Shown in pieces: positions 17,094-27,093 of a stretch of DNA of 64,000 nucleotides. Under the pieces are notes generated by a model. That model worked only from the letters and a program-made list of their open reading frames with translations, was not told the DNA's origin and searched no databases. How positions within the stretch are numbered: the first letter of the stretch is position 1; each line of letters starts with the position of its first letter. A program made the position numbers and the translations under genes. The stretch comes from an uncultured Alphaproteobacteria bacterium (GTDB taxonomy: Bacteria > Pseudomonadota > Alphaproteobacteria > Rhodobacterales > Rhodobacteraceae): NCBI GenBank assembly GCA_902580265.1, contig CACHJY010000002.1, positions 46,106 through 110,105 on the forward strand, given 5' to 3'.

Positions 17094-19658
17094 TTAATTA
17101 TAACTCTTCAACTTATGGAGAATATTTAGCGCCTCTAAAGGTGTTATAGTGTCCAAATCGATTTTATCTATTTCATCTTTAACCTTAAGAAGTCTTTCCG
17201 TTTGAAAAGCTTCTTCCTTTAAAACAATATCACTCTGACTTACTCCTTTTTTTTGAAGTTTTCCGAGTAAAGCGCTAGCTTCAATAATTACATCGTTTGG
17301 AAAACCGGCTAACTCAGCAACTTTTATCCCTAAGGAGCCTTTTGACTTCCCTGCAATTACTTTGTAAGAGTAAATTATCTCATCATTCCATTCTTTAATT
17401 TCACAAGAAACGTTTTTGACTTTGGAGTTGTTTTTTTCAATATCTGTAAGCTCGTGATAGTGCGTCGCAAACAAGGTTCTGGATTTGTTATTTCGTAAAA
17501 CCCTTTCAATAATAGCCCATGCTATAGCTAAACCGTCAAAGGTAGATGTACCTCTTCCTATTTCATCTAAAATAATAAAAGACCGATCGTCAGCATTTTT
17601 AATGATATTGCTTGTTTCTAGCATTTCTACCATAAACGTAGACTGACCTTTAGAAATATTATCTGATGCCCCTATCCTGCTAAAAAGCTTGTTTGCAACC
17701 CCAATCTTAGCTTCCTTCGCGGGAACATAGGATCCAATTTGTGCCAAAATAATAATATGTGCATTTTGTCTCAGAAATGTTGATTTGCCTGCCATATTAG
17801 GTCCGGTTATCAGCCACACATGTTCATTAGTACTCAATGAGCAATCATTAGGAACGAAGGCATTGAGGCTTTTCTTAAAAAGTGTTTTTTCAACCACAGA
17901 ATGGCGTCCATCCTTAATAATGAAATCTTTGCTGTCATCTATTAAAGGACAGCACCAATTATGTATTTTAGCTATATAGCTTAGAGTTGAGCAAACGTCT
18001 AAGGAAGCAATTTTCCTTGATAAAATTATGATATCTTTACTTTTCCCTAGAACCTTTTGATGTAATTCTCTTAATATTTCTATCTCTATCTCCAAAGCCC
18101 TGTTTCTTGCACTAAGAGCAGATTTCTCGATCTGATCAAGGCGTATACTTTTAATTCGAACGGTGTTGGCTGTCGTTTGTCGATGAAAAAATGCATTGTC
18201 CTCTAATAACCTATTCTTGTAAGAAATTGGTGTTTCAAAAAAATAACCTAGTACATTATTAAATTTTAATTTCAATGATTTTATCCCAGTTTTTTGTGAG
18301 TATTTTGTTTGTAATTCAAGAAGATCAGCGTTAGATTTTTGTTCTATCAATTTCATTTTATGCAGTTCTTCGCTGAAGCTTTCTTTAATGAAACCACCCT
18401 CTTTCATAGTAAGCGGTGGCTCCTCTTTAATGGCCAAGTCGAGCTCCTCAAGTATGTTTTTAAGATTATCTTCAATCAACTTCCCTAGAGCAACACTGTT
18501 TTTCTCAAGAGATATTATTTTTTCTTTCAAGATAAAAAATAGGCTTATGCCCGTTTTCAATGAGAAAAGGTCTCTGGGGTTTGGACCAAGTCTTAATAAA
18601 CGGGATAAAGATCTTTCTGTATCAGGAAATTTACGTATTAAATCCCTCACCTGCTCAGCGATTTGGAAATTATTGTAAAACTCTGTAGTTTTCCTTTGCC
18701 ATTTTAAAATCTGATCTTTTTGGGTGGATGGACCATTCAATCGCCTCTTCAGTAGTCTCGAGCCAAGAAGACAGCAGGTCTTATCAACCACACCTAAGAG
18801 GGAAAGATTTTTTTCACCGTCCAACGAAGTATTTATTTCAAGGTTCCTTCGCGTGGAAGGATCGATGGCCATTATGTCTGAAAGCTCAACCTGTTCAGGG
18901 ATATCATAATGTTCTAGAAATAGGTTTTTATTTTTCTGAAGATATTCCACAATGAGAGAAATTGACCCTAACAGACTAGTGTTAAGTTTTTGAAGACGAA
19001 CGGGATCAAAAAAAGACGATAATAAATCAATCAATACATCTCTAGAGAAATTTTTTTTAACTTCTAGCCAGGTTATTTCCATAGATGTAAATGATTTCAG
19101 TATGGATAATTCTTTTTTATTTTTATATGAAATAGTTTCATTTGGTGATATTTGATCAATCAATGATAATAAATCCGATTCATTACTTATTGTTGATTTG
19201 AACAAGCCAGTTGAAATATCTATCCAGCAAGAGGTCCAAACGTTATCAAAAAAAAATAAGGCCATTAATATATTGTTTTCTTTTTGTATCAGAAAAGATT
19301 CTTCTAATTTTGTGCCTGGAGTGATTATTCTAACCACATCTCTTTTTACAATTTCTTTATAACCTCTTTTTTTTGCCTCTTTTGGAGTTTCAAGCTGCTC
19401 ACATATTGCGACCTTTATATTCTTATCGAGAAGGGTTTTTATATAACTCTCAGCGGAGTGAAAAGGTACCCCGCACATAGGTATGTCCTTTCCCTTATGT
19501 TGCCCTCTTTTTGTGAGTATGATATTCAAGGCATCTGATGCTATCTCAGCATCAGAAAAAAAAAGCTCATAAAAATCACCCATTCTAAAAAATAGAAGTG
19601 AGTCTTGGTGACTAGCTTTTATATCTAAGTATTGCTGTATTACAGGGGTCGTTTGCAC
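17094..19658 (-). CDS. mutS: DNA mismatch repair protein MutS
   Basis: Recognises mispairs and starts methyl-independent or directed mismatch repair. The 854-residue protein, from GTG at 19658, has the mismatch-contact loop FRMGDFYELFF (about 24-34), the connector, lever and clamp domains, and the ATPase with Walker A GPNMAGKST (about 620-628), Walker B FIILDEIGRGTSTFDG and the ATHYHELT segment. The dimerisation tail is present. It follows dnaJ after 72 bases on the same strand; common transcription is possible but unproven. Confidence 0.98.
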   Translation of the reverse strand: MQTTPVIQQYLDIKASHQDSLLFFRMGDFYELFFSDAEIASDALNIILTKRGQHKGKDIPMCGVPFHSAESYIKTLLDKNIKVAICEQLETPKEAKKRGYKEIVKRDVVRIITPGTKLEESFLIQKENNILMALFFFDNVWTSCWIDISTGLFKSTISNESDLLSLIDQISPNETISYKNKKELSILKSFTSMEITWLEVKKNFSRDVLIDLLSSFFDPVRLQKLNTSLLGSISLIVEYLQKNKNLFLEHYDIPEQVELSDIMAIDPSTRRNLEINTSLDGEKNLSLLGVVDKTCCLLGSRLLKRRLNGPSTQKDQILKWQRKTTEFYNNFQIAEQVRDLIRKFPDTERSLSRLLRLGPNPRDLFSLKTGISLFFILKEKIISLEKNSVALGKLIEDNLKNILEELDLAIKEEPPLTMKEGGFIKESFSEELHKMKLIEQKSNADLLELQTKYSQKTGIKSLKLKFNNVLGYFFETPISYKNRLLEDNAFFHRQTTANTVRIKSIRLDQIEKSALSARNRALEIEIEILRELHQKVLGKSKDIIILSRKIASLDVCSTLSYIAKIHNWCCPLIDDSKDFIIKDGRHSVVEKTLFKKSLNAFVPNDCSLSTNEHVWLITGPNMAGKSTFLRQNAHIIILAQIGSYVPAKEAKIGVANKLFSRIGASDNISKGQSTFMVEMLETSNIIKNADDRSFIILDEIGRGTSTFDGLAIAWAIIERVLRNNKSRTLFATHYHELTDIEKNNSKVKNVSCEIKEWNDEIIYSYKVIAGKSKGSLGIKVAELAGFPNDVIIEASALLGKLQKKGVSQSDIVLKEEAFQTERLLKVKDEIDKIDLDTITPLEALNILHKLKSYN

Positions 19659-19730
19659 CGCAACGGGTCTCGTGATTAAGGGTTTCTCTAACTTTCAATA
19701 CTGTACAATTTGGAATTAGTAAGCAATGGT

Positions 19731-20870
19731 TTAGTTGCTGTTTTTCTCCCAAAAACTCTTTACTTTTGAAAAAAAGTTAGAGTATTTGGGATTATTATCA
19801 GATGCTTGAAGGGACTTTTCAAAATCTCTCAGCAGATCTCTTTGGCTTTCATTGAGATTAACAGGGGTCTCTATATGCAGTTCTATGTATAAATCGCCGT
19901 ACGAACTACCCCTAATATTAGGCATTCCTTTGCCTCGCAATCGTAACTGTTTTCCACTTTGAATCCCGGCAGGAACCTTTACCCTTGTCTTTCCACCGTC
20001 AAGAGTTGGCGCCTCAATATCTCCACCAAGCGTGGCGGCTACCATAGATATTGGTATTTGACAAAATAGATTAGCCCCCTCCCTCTGGAATATTGAGTGA
20101 TCAAGAACCTCGGTAAAAATATATAGGTCTCCTGCAGGACCATTTTGTAAACCAGCCTCGCCCTCTCCAGTCAATCTAATCCGTGTTCCAGTCTCTACCC
20201 CTGGCGGAATATTTACACTTAGATTTTTATTTTTTTGAGTTGTTCCTGAACCTGAGCAAAAACGACATGGATTTTTGTTCATCTGACCTCTTCCAGAACA
20301 TGTTGGACAGGTCCTTTCAACTGTAAAAAATCCTTGCTGAGCTCTAACCTTACCCATGCCGCTACATGTTGGACATGAAGAAGGTTGAGTTCCATCCTTA
20401 CCCCCTGTTCCACTGCATTGCTCGCATTTAACTGAAGAAGGGACTGTTATGGTAGTTGACTTTCCCTTATAAGCTTCTTCCAATGATATGGTCATGTTAT
20501 ATCTTAGATCTGATCCTCTTCTTGAAGAAGAGCTAGAACCTCTTCGTGAAGACCCCCCCATAAAATCTCCAAAAAGATCTTCAAATACATCCGAAAATGC
20601 TGATGAAAAATCTGCACTACCTCCAGCATTACCAAAACCACCATTTTCAAAAGCAGCATGACCATATTGATCATATGCTGCCTTTTTGTTTGGATCTTTA
20701 AGTATGTCGTAGGCTTCGTTTACAGCCTTAAACTCCTCTTCTGCTTTAGAGCTACCTGAATTTTTATCTGGATGAAGTTCTCTGGCCTTTGATCTAAACG
20801 CCTTTTTTATATCAGCTTCAGAAGCACCCTTGGAAATGCCAAGCGTTTCATAATAATCTCTTTTTCCCAT
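19731..20870 (-). CDS. dnaJ: Chaperone protein DnaJ
   Basis: Co-chaperone that delivers clients to DnaK and stimulates its ATPase. The 379-residue protein has the J domain with HPD at residues 33-35, a Gly/Phe-rich region including GGFGNAGG followed by a Ser/Arg-rich stretch, and four zinc-binding CxxCxGxG repeats ([32 protein letters not shown]). The substrate-binding domain with [12 protein letters not shown] completes it. It lies 38 bases after dnaK and is transcribed from the dnaK heat-shock promoter. Confidence 0.98.
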   Translation of the reverse strand: MGKRDYYETLGISKGASEADIKKAFRSKARELHPDKNSGSSKAEEEFKAVNEAYDILKDPNKKAAYDQYGHAAFENGGFGNAGGSADFSSAFSDVFEDLFGDFMGGSSRRGSSSSSRRGSDLRYNMTISLEEAYKGKSTTITVPSSVKCEQCSGTGGKDGTQPSSCPTCSGMGKVRAQQGFFTVERTCPTCSGRGQMNKNPCRFCSGSGTTQKNKNLSVNIPPGVETGTRIRLTGEGEAGLQNGPAGDLYIFTEVLDHSIFQREGANLFCQIPISMVAATLGGDIEAPTLDGGKTRVKVPAGIQSGKQLRLRGKGMPNIRGSSYGDLYIELHIETPVNLNESQRDLLRDFEKSLQASDNNPKYSNFFSKVKSFWEKNSN

Positions 20871-20908
20871 TTAGCCTTCCATATTTAGAAGAAACGAAAA
20901 GTTTTCAG

Positions 20909-22825
20909 CTATTTCTTTTGATCATCCAAGTCTTCGAAATCCGCATCTACGATGTCTCCATCATCTTTGCTTAAATTTTCATCAGCCCCACTTGGCTCAT
21001 CAGGGGGGTTTTTCTCTGCTTCTGCTTTATAGATAGCCTCGCCTAGTTTCATGGATGCTTCCGTTAAGTCTTGGCTTCTTGCTTTTATTTTTTCTGCATC
21101 ATCACTCTCTAACACTTCTTTTAGCGCCTTCATTGAGAGTTCCATGGCTTCAATGGTAGATGGATCAACTTTATCGCCATGTTCCTCAATGGATTTTTCA
21201 GTGCTGTGTATTAGGCTCTCAGCTTGGTTTTTCGCTTCAACAAGATCTTTTTTGGCTTTGTCAGATTCGGCGTTTTCTTCTGCGTCTTGGACCATCTTAT
21301 CAATTTCCTCTTCGGAAAGCCCACCTGATGCCTGAATCGTTATTTTTTGTTCTTTGCCAGTGCCTTTGTCTTTAGCAGAGACCGAGACAATTCCATTTGC
21401 ATCTATATCGAAAGTAACCTCAATTTGCGGCATGCCCCTGGGTGCGGGAGGTATTTCCTCTAAATTAAATTTTCCAAGCTCTTTATTGTCGGTAGCCATC
21501 TCCCGTTCACCCTGAAAAACCCTTATAGTCACCGCACTTTGATTATCTTCGGCTGTAGAAAACACCTGGCTTTTTTTCGTTGGAATAGTAGTGTTTCGAT
21601 CTATTAGCCTTGTAAACACCCCACCTAAAGTTTCTATTCCTAGACTTAAGGGCGTAACATCGAGAAGAACTACATCTTTTACGTCACCTTGTAAAACGCC
21701 AGCTTGAATCGCTGCACCCATAGCAACCACTTCATCAGGATTAACGCCTTTGTGAGGCTCTTTTCCAAAGAAACCAGTTACTTCTTCTATAACTTTGGGC
21801 ATTCTTGTCATTCCACCAACAAGAACCACCTCATCAATATCATCTTTTTTTACATCTGCATCTGTTATTGCAGCTTGACATGGTTTTAATGACCTGGCTA
21901 TCAGATCTGCGACTAAGCTTTCAAGTTTTGCCCTGGTCAGTTTCATTACTAAATGTAAAGGCTGACTGGTTTTTGGATCCATAGATATAAAAGGTTGGTT
22001 GATTTCAGTTTGGCTTGAAGATGAAAGTTCTATCTTTGCCTTTTCAGCGGCCTCTTTTAACCTTTGTAAAGCCATCTTGTCAGCCTTTAAGTCAACACCA
22101 TTTTCTTTTTTGAACTCCTCAGCCAAATGATCAACTATTCTAAGGTCAAAGTCCTCGCCGCCTAAGAAAGTATCCCCGTTTGTTGATTTGACCTCAAAAA
22201 GCCCATCATCGATTTCTAAGATAGAAATGTCAAATGTGCCACCCCCCAAATCATAAACAGCAATGGTCTTACCGCCCTTTTTTTCCAACCCATAAGCAAG
22301 CGCTGCAGCAGTAGGCTCATTTATAATTCTTAGAACTTCCAATCCAGCAATCTTACCAGCGTCTTTGGTAGCTTGTCTTTGTGCATCATTGAAGTAAGCA
22401 GGCACAGTAATAACCGCCTGAGTTACATCGTCTCCTAAGTGACTTTCCGCAGTCTCTTTCATCTTCTGCAATATGAAGGCTGATATTTGACTTGGAGAAT
22501 ACTTCTCACCTTTTGCTTCCACCCAGGCATCCTTATTGCTCCCCTCTACTATATCATAAGGAACCATTTTTTTGTCCTTCGCTACCATTGGGTCGTTATA
22601 CTGCCTTCCAATGAGTCTTTTTACAGCGAAAAGAGTGTCCGATGGGTTTGTAACAGCTTGTCTTTTAGCCGGTTGACCTACTAAGCGTTCATCATCAGTA
22701 AATCCTACAATAGAAGGTGTTGTTCTGGCGCCTTCGGAATTTTCAACGACCTTGGCAGTTGCGCCCTCCATTATTGCGACGCACGAATTTGTTGTTCCTA
22801 AGTCTATACCAATGACCTTGCCCAT
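20909..22825 (-). CDS. dnaK: Molecular chaperone DnaK (Hsp70)
   Basis: ATP-driven Hsp70 chaperone of the cytoplasm. The 638-residue length is normal. The first phosphate loop is [11 protein letters not shown] (residues 5-15). [15 protein letters not shown] and [12 protein letters not shown] mark the other nucleotide-binding signatures, and [16 protein letters not shown] the interdomain linker. The C-terminus ends in an acidic [12 protein letters not shown] tail. A well-matched RpoH promoter lies about 40 bases upstream. It diverges from cysQ and leads dnaK-dnaJ. Confidence 0.99.
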   Translation of the reverse strand: MGKVIGIDLGTTNSCVAIMEGATAKVVENSEGARTTPSIVGFTDDERLVGQPAKRQAVTNPSDTLFAVKRLIGRQYNDPMVAKDKKMVPYDIVEGSNKDAWVEAKGEKYSPSQISAFILQKMKETAESHLGDDVTQAVITVPAYFNDAQRQATKDAGKIAGLEVLRIINEPTAAALAYGLEKKGGKTIAVYDLGGGTFDISILEIDDGLFEVKSTNGDTFLGGEDFDLRIVDHLAEEFKKENGVDLKADKMALQRLKEAAEKAKIELSSSSQTEINQPFISMDPKTSQPLHLVMKLTRAKLESLVADLIARSLKPCQAAITDADVKKDDIDEVVLVGGMTRMPKVIEEVTGFFGKEPHKGVNPDEVVAMGAAIQAGVLQGDVKDVVLLDVTPLSLGIETLGGVFTRLIDRNTTIPTKKSQVFSTAEDNQSAVTIRVFQGEREMATDNKELGKFNLEEIPPAPRGMPQIEVTFDIDANGIVSVSAKDKGTGKEQKITIQASGGLSEEEIDKMVQDAEENAESDKAKKDLVEAKNQAESLIHSTEKSIEEHGDKVDPSTIEAMELSMKALKEVLESDDAEKIKARSQDLTEASMKLGEAIYKAEAEKNPPDEPSGADENLSKDDGDIVDADFEDLDDQKK

Positions 22826-22866
22826 AATTTAACCTCTCGAATAAATAATATCGTTAACATTATGGT

Positions 22867-22894
22867 ATATAGGCAATTAATTTTATCGTGCAAG
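22867..22894 (-). promoter_or_regulatory. RpoH (sigma-32) heat-shock promoter of dnaK
   Basis: On the minus strand CTTG (plus-strand CAAG at 22891-22894) is followed after exactly 17 bases by CCTATAT (plus-strand ATATAGG at 22867-22873). This is a full match to the alphaproteobacterial RpoH consensus CTTG-N17-CYTATNT. It lies about 40 bases before the dnaK ATG. No complete CIRCE element is seen, which fits the absence of hrcA at its usual place. Confidence 0.85.
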
Positions 22895-22955
22895 ATTAGA
22901 TGGTGCTAAAAATGTATTTTTGTTGTAAGAGTATACACACATTTTGGTTTTATAT

Positions 22956-23741
22956 ATGATTGATACACTAGTAAATTTGGCCGCTAAAGCGGGAATAGTT
23001 ATTCGTGAGATTTATGAGAGCGGTAAATTTAATACACTCATTAAAAGCGATAATTCTCCTGTAACAACAGCTGATGAAAAAGCAAACGAAATAATTTTGG
23101 GAGGCTTAAGCCAACAATTTCCAAAAATACCAGCTGTATCAGAGGAATCCGAAAACAGTGTTTTAGAAAAGGGAACATTTTTCATTATCGATCCATTGGA
23201 CGGAACAAAAGGATTCCTAAATAAAACTGATAATTTCACTGTAAATATAGCCTTTATCAATAACTGGAAACCAGTATTAGGGGTTATTTATAGCCCAATA
23301 AGTGGCGAACTTTTTTACACATCCAGAAATCATGAAAGCTTTAAATATAATTTCTTAAAAAAATCTGAGAAAGTTAAACTATCGGGAGAATTAAAAAATA
23401 GACAAGTGCTTACACTGATAACCTCAGAAAATAATTTGATTGGAAGAGAAAGAAAAATTTTTAAAGATACTTTTGAGCATGAAATTTTGAAAATTGGCTC
23501 TTCAATTAAATTCTGTAAGCTTGCAGAGGGGAAAGCAGACATTTACCCAAGATTTGGACGAACTATGGAGTGGGATACGGCTGCAGGCCACGCAATATTA
23601 AAGTATGCGGGTGGATCCCTCATTGATCTAAAAACAAAAAAAGAACTAATTTACGGAAAAAAAAATTATGAGAATGGAAGTTTTATAGCTCTAAGGGACC
23701 CAAAGGCCAGTCAGAAAATAGATTGGCAAAAATTACTCTGA
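22956..23741 (+). CDS. cysQ: 3'(2'),5'-bisphosphate nucleotidase CysQ
   Basis: Inositol-monophosphatase-fold enzyme that removes 3'-phosphate from PAP, a by-product of sulfate assimilation. ATG 22956 gives 261 residues; TTG 22944 would add only four. VTTADEKANEII (about 37-48), VSEESE and the metal-binding FIIDPLDGTKGF (about 77-88) are present, as is the C-terminal EWDTAAGHAIL (about 205). The N-terminus matches CysQ better than inositol monophosphatase, but substrate choice within the family is uncertain. It diverges from dnaK and converges on ptsN. Confidence 0.88.
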   Translation: MIDTLVNLAAKAGIVIREIYESGKFNTLIKSDNSPVTTADEKANEIILGGLSQQFPKIPAVSEESENSVLEKGTFFIIDPLDGTKGFLNKTDNFTVNIAFINNWKPVLGVIYSPISGELFYTSRNHESFKYNFLKKSEKVKLSGELKNRQVLTLITSENNLIGRERKIFKDTFEHEILKIGSSIKFCKLAEGKADIYPRFGRTMEWDTAAGHAILKYAGGSLIDLKTKKELIYGKKNYENGSFIALRDPKASQKIDWQKLL

Positions 23742-23821
23742 GACTGTTGCTGACTATCTTTCAATGCTAGAGGTTTCAAGGTAGGGTTTAGTTAATAAAA
23801 ATGTGAATAAAAGACAGATTA

Positions 23822-23837
23822 AAAGCCTGCAGGCTTT
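23822..23837. terminator. 16-base perfect palindrome between convergent cysQ and ptsN, possible terminator
   Basis: AAAGCCTGCAGGCTTT is its own reverse complement. As RNA it would form a six-pair stem with a four-base loop. On the minus strand it is followed by a T-rich stretch, so it could end ptsN transcription; on the plus strand the T run is absent. A protein-binding site is the alternative reading. Confidence 0.5.
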
Positions 23838-23892
23838 CCGATTTAGAAATTACAATACTGAGGGATTAGAATTTATCGAAGAGTGTAGAAAA

Positions 23893-24360
23893 TCAAGCAG
23901 CTTTTGAGTCTTCATTGCTCGTCAGTATAGCAAACAATGATTCTGATGTTTCTGACGACCTAAGTTTAGATCGGATATCTTTATCGCTGAAAACTCTTGA
24001 AACCATCGCTAAAGCTTTAAGATGCTCAGTTCCACTGTTGATTTCTGGGGCTAATAGGGTAAACACAAGATCTACCGGCTGCTTATCAGCTGCCTCAAAA
24101 TCGATTGGATGCTCTAAACTAAAAAAAAAGCCATAGATTTTGGTTAAACCTCTTATTTTTACATGAGGTATTGCTACACCATTTCCAACACCTGTTGGTC
24201 CAAGAATTTCACGTTGTTGCAAAGACTTAGAGATATCCATACTTGGAATTCCAACTTTTTCAGATGCTATATTAGCAATGTCTTGCAAAAGTTGTTTCTT
24301 GTTTGCCGATTTTACCTTTGATCTTATGTCGTTTTTATATAGTAATTCGTACATATTCAT
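23893..24360 (-). CDS. ptsN: Nitrogen-regulatory phosphotransferase protein EIIA-Ntr (PtsN)
   Basis: EIIA-type regulator of the nitrogen PTS, which controls partner proteins by its phosphorylation state and does not transport sugar. The 155-residue protein has the active-site histidine in GVGNGVAIPHVKI (H66), and the domain otherwise matches PtsN, including LVFTLLAPE. It is the last gene of a run rnd-lptC-lptA-lptB-ptsN. The hpf gene, usually between lptB and ptsN in alphaproteobacteria, and rpoN are not here. The gap to lptB (24361-24432) is AT-rich and holds nothing I recognise. Confidence 0.93.
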   Translation of the reverse strand: MNMYELLYKNDIRSKVKSANKKQLLQDIANIASEKVGIPSMDISKSLQQREILGPTGVGNGVAIPHVKIRGLTKIYGFFFSLEHPIDFEAADKQPVDLVFTLLAPEINSGTEHLKALAMVSRVFSDKDIRSKLRSSETSESLFAILTSNEDSKAA

Positions 24361-24432
24361 AAGAAAAATCCCCCGATTATGGCTGAACTTTACAATAAAA
24401 AAAATTTTTTTTCTAGAGTTTTATGTAATTTT

Positions 24433-25197
24433 TTATAAAGCAAACTTATCGCCTAAATAAACGCGTCTCACGTCTTGATCACTAATGACAAACTCTGGAG
24501 TACCATACTTAATAATTTTTCCATCATTGATAATATATGCTCTATCCACTATTTTAAGTGTCTCTCTCACGTTGTGATCTGTAATTAAAATTCCAATGTC
24601 CTTGTTTTTAAGTTCTCTGACTAAGCCCCTTATTTCGTCAATAGCTATTGGATCAACCCCAGCAAATGGTTCATCTAGTAAAATATACTTTGGTTGACTT
24701 GCAAGACACCGCGCTATTTCAACCCTTCTTCTCTCACCTCCGGAAAGATTGACTGCTTTCGCGTTTCGAAGGTGTGTTATTGAAAACTCACCCAATAATT
24801 CCTCAAGTTTCTTTCGCCTCTCCTTTTGGTCTCTTATTTTTAGCTCCAGTATCGCATCAATATTTTTTTCCACAGTTAGGCCTTTAAAAATTGATGATTC
24901 TTGAGGAAGGTATCCTAGCCCTGCTTTGGACCGTCTATACATTGGAAGGTTGGAGATTTCATTTCCATCCAACCTGATAGAACCGCCATCTGATCTATGT
25001 ATGCCGGCAATAATGTTAAATGCTGTTGTTTTTCCGGCACCATTTGGACCAAGTAAGCTAACCACCTCTCCTCTTGTTACAAAAATACTAAAGTCCATCA
25101 AAGCAAGTCTGGATTTATATACTTTTCTTAAACCCTTTACATTCAACCCAACATCTTTATCTGTTAGGTTGTCCACAGTTAAATACGGCTTTGTCAA
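24433..25197 (-). CDS. lptB: Lipopolysaccharide export ABC transporter ATP-binding protein LptB
   Basis: ATPase that powers extraction of LPS from the inner membrane for LptFG. The 254-residue protein has Walker A GPNGAGKTT (about 50-58), the ABC signature LSGGERRRVEIAR (about 149-161), Walker B YILLDEPFAGVDP (about 170-182) and the switch histidine in LITDHNVRE. The TTG at 25197 is a suitable start, with AAGGGGA a few bases upstream. It directly follows lptA. Its presence means an outer membrane with lipopolysaccharide. Confidence 0.96.
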   Translation of the reverse strand: MTKPYLTVDNLTDKDVGLNVKGLRKVYKSRLALMDFSIFVTRGEVVSLLGPNGAGKTTAFNIIAGIHRSDGGSIRLDGNEISNLPMYRRSKAGLGYLPQESSIFKGLTVEKNIDAILELKIRDQKERRKKLEELLGEFSITHLRNAKAVNLSGGERRRVEIARCLASQPKYILLDEPFAGVDPIAIDEIRGLVRELKNKDIGILITDHNVRETLKIVDRAYIINDGKIIKYGTPEFVISDQDVRRVYLGDKFAL

Positions 25198-25208
25198 TGC
25201 TAGTCCCC

Positions 25209-25673
25209 TTAGTTTTTTATAAACGAGTCCTTAATCCCCTCAAAATCTACTGTTTCGGTCACTAAATCAACATTTATTTTTTCAGCTCTAATTATTGATT
25301 TACCCTGAGAAAACTCAACATTGCCCTCTATTGAAATAAATTTTTTTGCTACATCCATAAAAAGCCTGTCACCCTTAGCCGACATATCTTTATTATTTGA
25401 AAAATAGATATTTTTTTTAGCTTCAATAATTTTAATTTCAGGTGAGTCGACACTATTTGTTTTTGCCATCAAAAGATCTGACTTGATTATATACTGCCCA
25501 TATGAAATGGTTACTTCACCAGAAAGATGTAATACACCATCTCTTTTTTTTATGTGTGCTGTCTCTGAACTAAACCTTATTATTTCTCTTTTTACTTCAG
25601 AAAATATTTCTGACCCACAAAATATAAACAAATAAAGGAAACAGCTGATCAAAAATAGTTGCTTTCTCCTCAC
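25209..25673 (-). CDS. lptA: LPS transport periplasmic protein LptA
   Basis: Periplasmic bridge component that carries LPS from LptC to the outer membrane. From GTG 25673 it is 154 residues, starting with basic VRRKQ and then a hydrophobic signal segment (LFLISCFLYLFIFCG) before the OstA-like beta-jellyroll with LHLSGEVTISYGQYIIKSDLL. The open frame extends upstream to 25781, but that part overlaps lptC and lacks a signal peptide start, so I chose the GTG. Sequence similarity in this family is low; gene order lptC-lptA-lptB settles the assignment. Confidence 0.87.
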   Translation of the reverse strand: MRRKQLFLISCFLYLFIFCGSEIFSEVKREIIRFSSETAHIKKRDGVLHLSGEVTISYGQYIIKSDLLMAKTNSVDSPEIKIIEAKKNIYFSNNKDMSAKGDRLFMDVAKKFISIEGNVEFSQGKSIIRAEKINVDLVTETVDFEGIKDSFIKN

Positions 25674-25692
25674 TAGCCCACCCAAACTTTTT

Positions 25693-26289
25693 TTATTCAA
25701 CAAATACTTCAATTTTAACTCCGTTGGTAAAAAAAATCTCTTCATCATCATGGGAACCGTAAAAGTATTCCATTGCGCCACTTGCTAAGGAACCGAATTC
25801 AGTCTCAACCGATATTGTTTTAGAACCAATCAATAATTTTCGCTCAAAATCTGCAATTAACTCTTCCGTTTCTATTACAGTTCCCCATGAGTTTTTTAGT
25901 GAAAGGTTACCATTAAACAGTATATTTTTTTCATCTAAATTGAGGCTAGCAAAATCAGATGAAAAATTGAACTTTTGATCACTTGAAAAGGAAATTTTGC
26001 CAAGTGGTTTGGATAATATAACAGTTTTATCATTTTGGTGGCTCGGGTTTAACGCTTTAGCATGAAAGTCAAAAGTTCCACCATTTGAGGTGCTGCCCGT
26101 TATATGGGTTTCACGTGCTTGATATTTCAAACCGATCCTAACATCTTTTGTTACAACATTAAAAGAGGGATCCTCTTTTTTTGAATAAGAAAAAACAAAA
26201 ATTATCGAGAATAACAATCCTGCGCTTAACCCGAGCATTAATTTAAGCCAAAAAACTAGCCTAGTATATTGGGTTCCATCAGTTGCCAT
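25693..26289 (-). CDS. lptC: LPS export protein LptC
   Basis: Inner-membrane anchored component of the LPS export bridge. The 198-residue protein has one N-terminal membrane segment (about residues 11-34) and a periplasmic LptC/OstA-type beta domain rich in short strands, for example GTFDFHAKAL and ILFNGNLSLKNS. It precedes lptA by 19 bases. Sequence identity in the family is weak, so the call rests on the topology, size and operon position. Confidence 0.85.
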   Translation of the reverse strand: MATDGTQYTRLVFWLKLMLGLSAGLLFSIIFVFSYSKKEDPSFNVVTKDVRIGLKYQARETHITGSTSNGGTFDFHAKALNPSHQNDKTVILSKPLGKISFSSDQKFNFSSDFASLNLDEKNILFNGNLSLKNSWGTVIETEELIADFERKLLIGSKTISVETEFGSLASGAMEYFYGSHDDEEIFFTNGVKIEVFVE

Positions 26290-26358
26290 CTTATATAAAT
26301 ATTTTGTCCCTTGTTATTTAACTCAAAACATCATGAGTTTTGAGCAATTCTTCAAAAA

Positions 26359-26970
26359 TTAATGTGAGAAAGGATCCGTTTCGCCCCAACCCATATTATC
26401 CAACTCGCATCTGGTGGGAAGGAACCGACAAGTTTTTTGAAAAATATCGTATCTATCTTCACGTTTTAATATTTTGTCTAGATGATGCTTGATTTTGTGC
26501 AAATATAGAACATCTTGTGAAGCATATTTAATTTGATCTTGATCTAAAACGTCTGCTCCCCAATAAGACGACTGCTGTTCTTTAGAAATATCTAAAGCTA
26601 ATATCTCCTTTACAAGATTCTTAAGGCCATGGTTTTGAGAAAAGGTCCTGCCTAATTTTGATGCTATTTTGGTGCAATAAATGTTTTGGGTCATAAAGTT
26701 AAAGTTTTTATGAAGTGCGCCAACGTCAAACCTAGCGTAGTGAAAAATTTTCATTATTTCTTCATTAGTCATTACTTGAGCTAAGTTTGGCGCTCGGTCG
26801 TGGTTTTTGTCAATTTGAATAAGATAAACCTCACCTTTACTGTCTGCGATCTGAACCAAACACAATCTATCTCTACCAAGTTTTAAGCCCATAGTCTCAG
26901 TATCTACAGCGATCTCACTTCCTAGGTTTAAATTGTCGGGTATATCGTTTTTGAAGATAGATATAGCCAT
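26359..26970 (-). CDS. rnd: Ribonuclease D (short form)
   Basis: DEDDy 3'-5' exoribonuclease of 203 residues, with only the exonuclease domain and no HRDC domains, as usual for the short alphaproteobacterial form. Exo I is IAVDTETMGL (D22, E24), Exo II is FHYARFDVGAL, and Exo III is KYASQDVLYLHKI with the tyrosine and aspartate. It lies 69 bases upstream of lptC on the same strand, matching a common alphaproteobacterial order. It is divergent from the NDUFA9-like gene. Confidence 0.92.
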   Translation of the reverse strand: MAISIFKNDIPDNLNLGSEIAVDTETMGLKLGRDRLCLVQIADSKGEVYLIQIDKNHDRAPNLAQVMTNEEIMKIFHYARFDVGALHKNFNFMTQNIYCTKIASKLGRTFSQNHGLKNLVKEILALDISKEQQSSYWGADVLDQDQIKYASQDVLYLHKIKHHLDKILKREDRYDIFQKTCRFLPTRCELDNMGWGETDPFSH

Positions 26971-27093
26971 GTGACCCTTTGAAAATTAAATTTAACTCTA
27001 TTTATATAAATTTTTTTGAATTTGTAAATTTTTAATGATTTGTAAAAAAAATACTCTATCTTACGCGTAGCGTTTTTGCTAGGGACAAACTTT

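Noticed and set aside
22895..22915. Half CIRCE-like GGTGCTAA before dnaK
   Set aside because: The complementary half TTAGCACTC at the right spacing is absent.
26107..26122. Half parS-like sequence GGTTTCACGTGCTT in lptC
   Set aside because: Only about 11 of 16 positions match the consensus; the right arm is missing.
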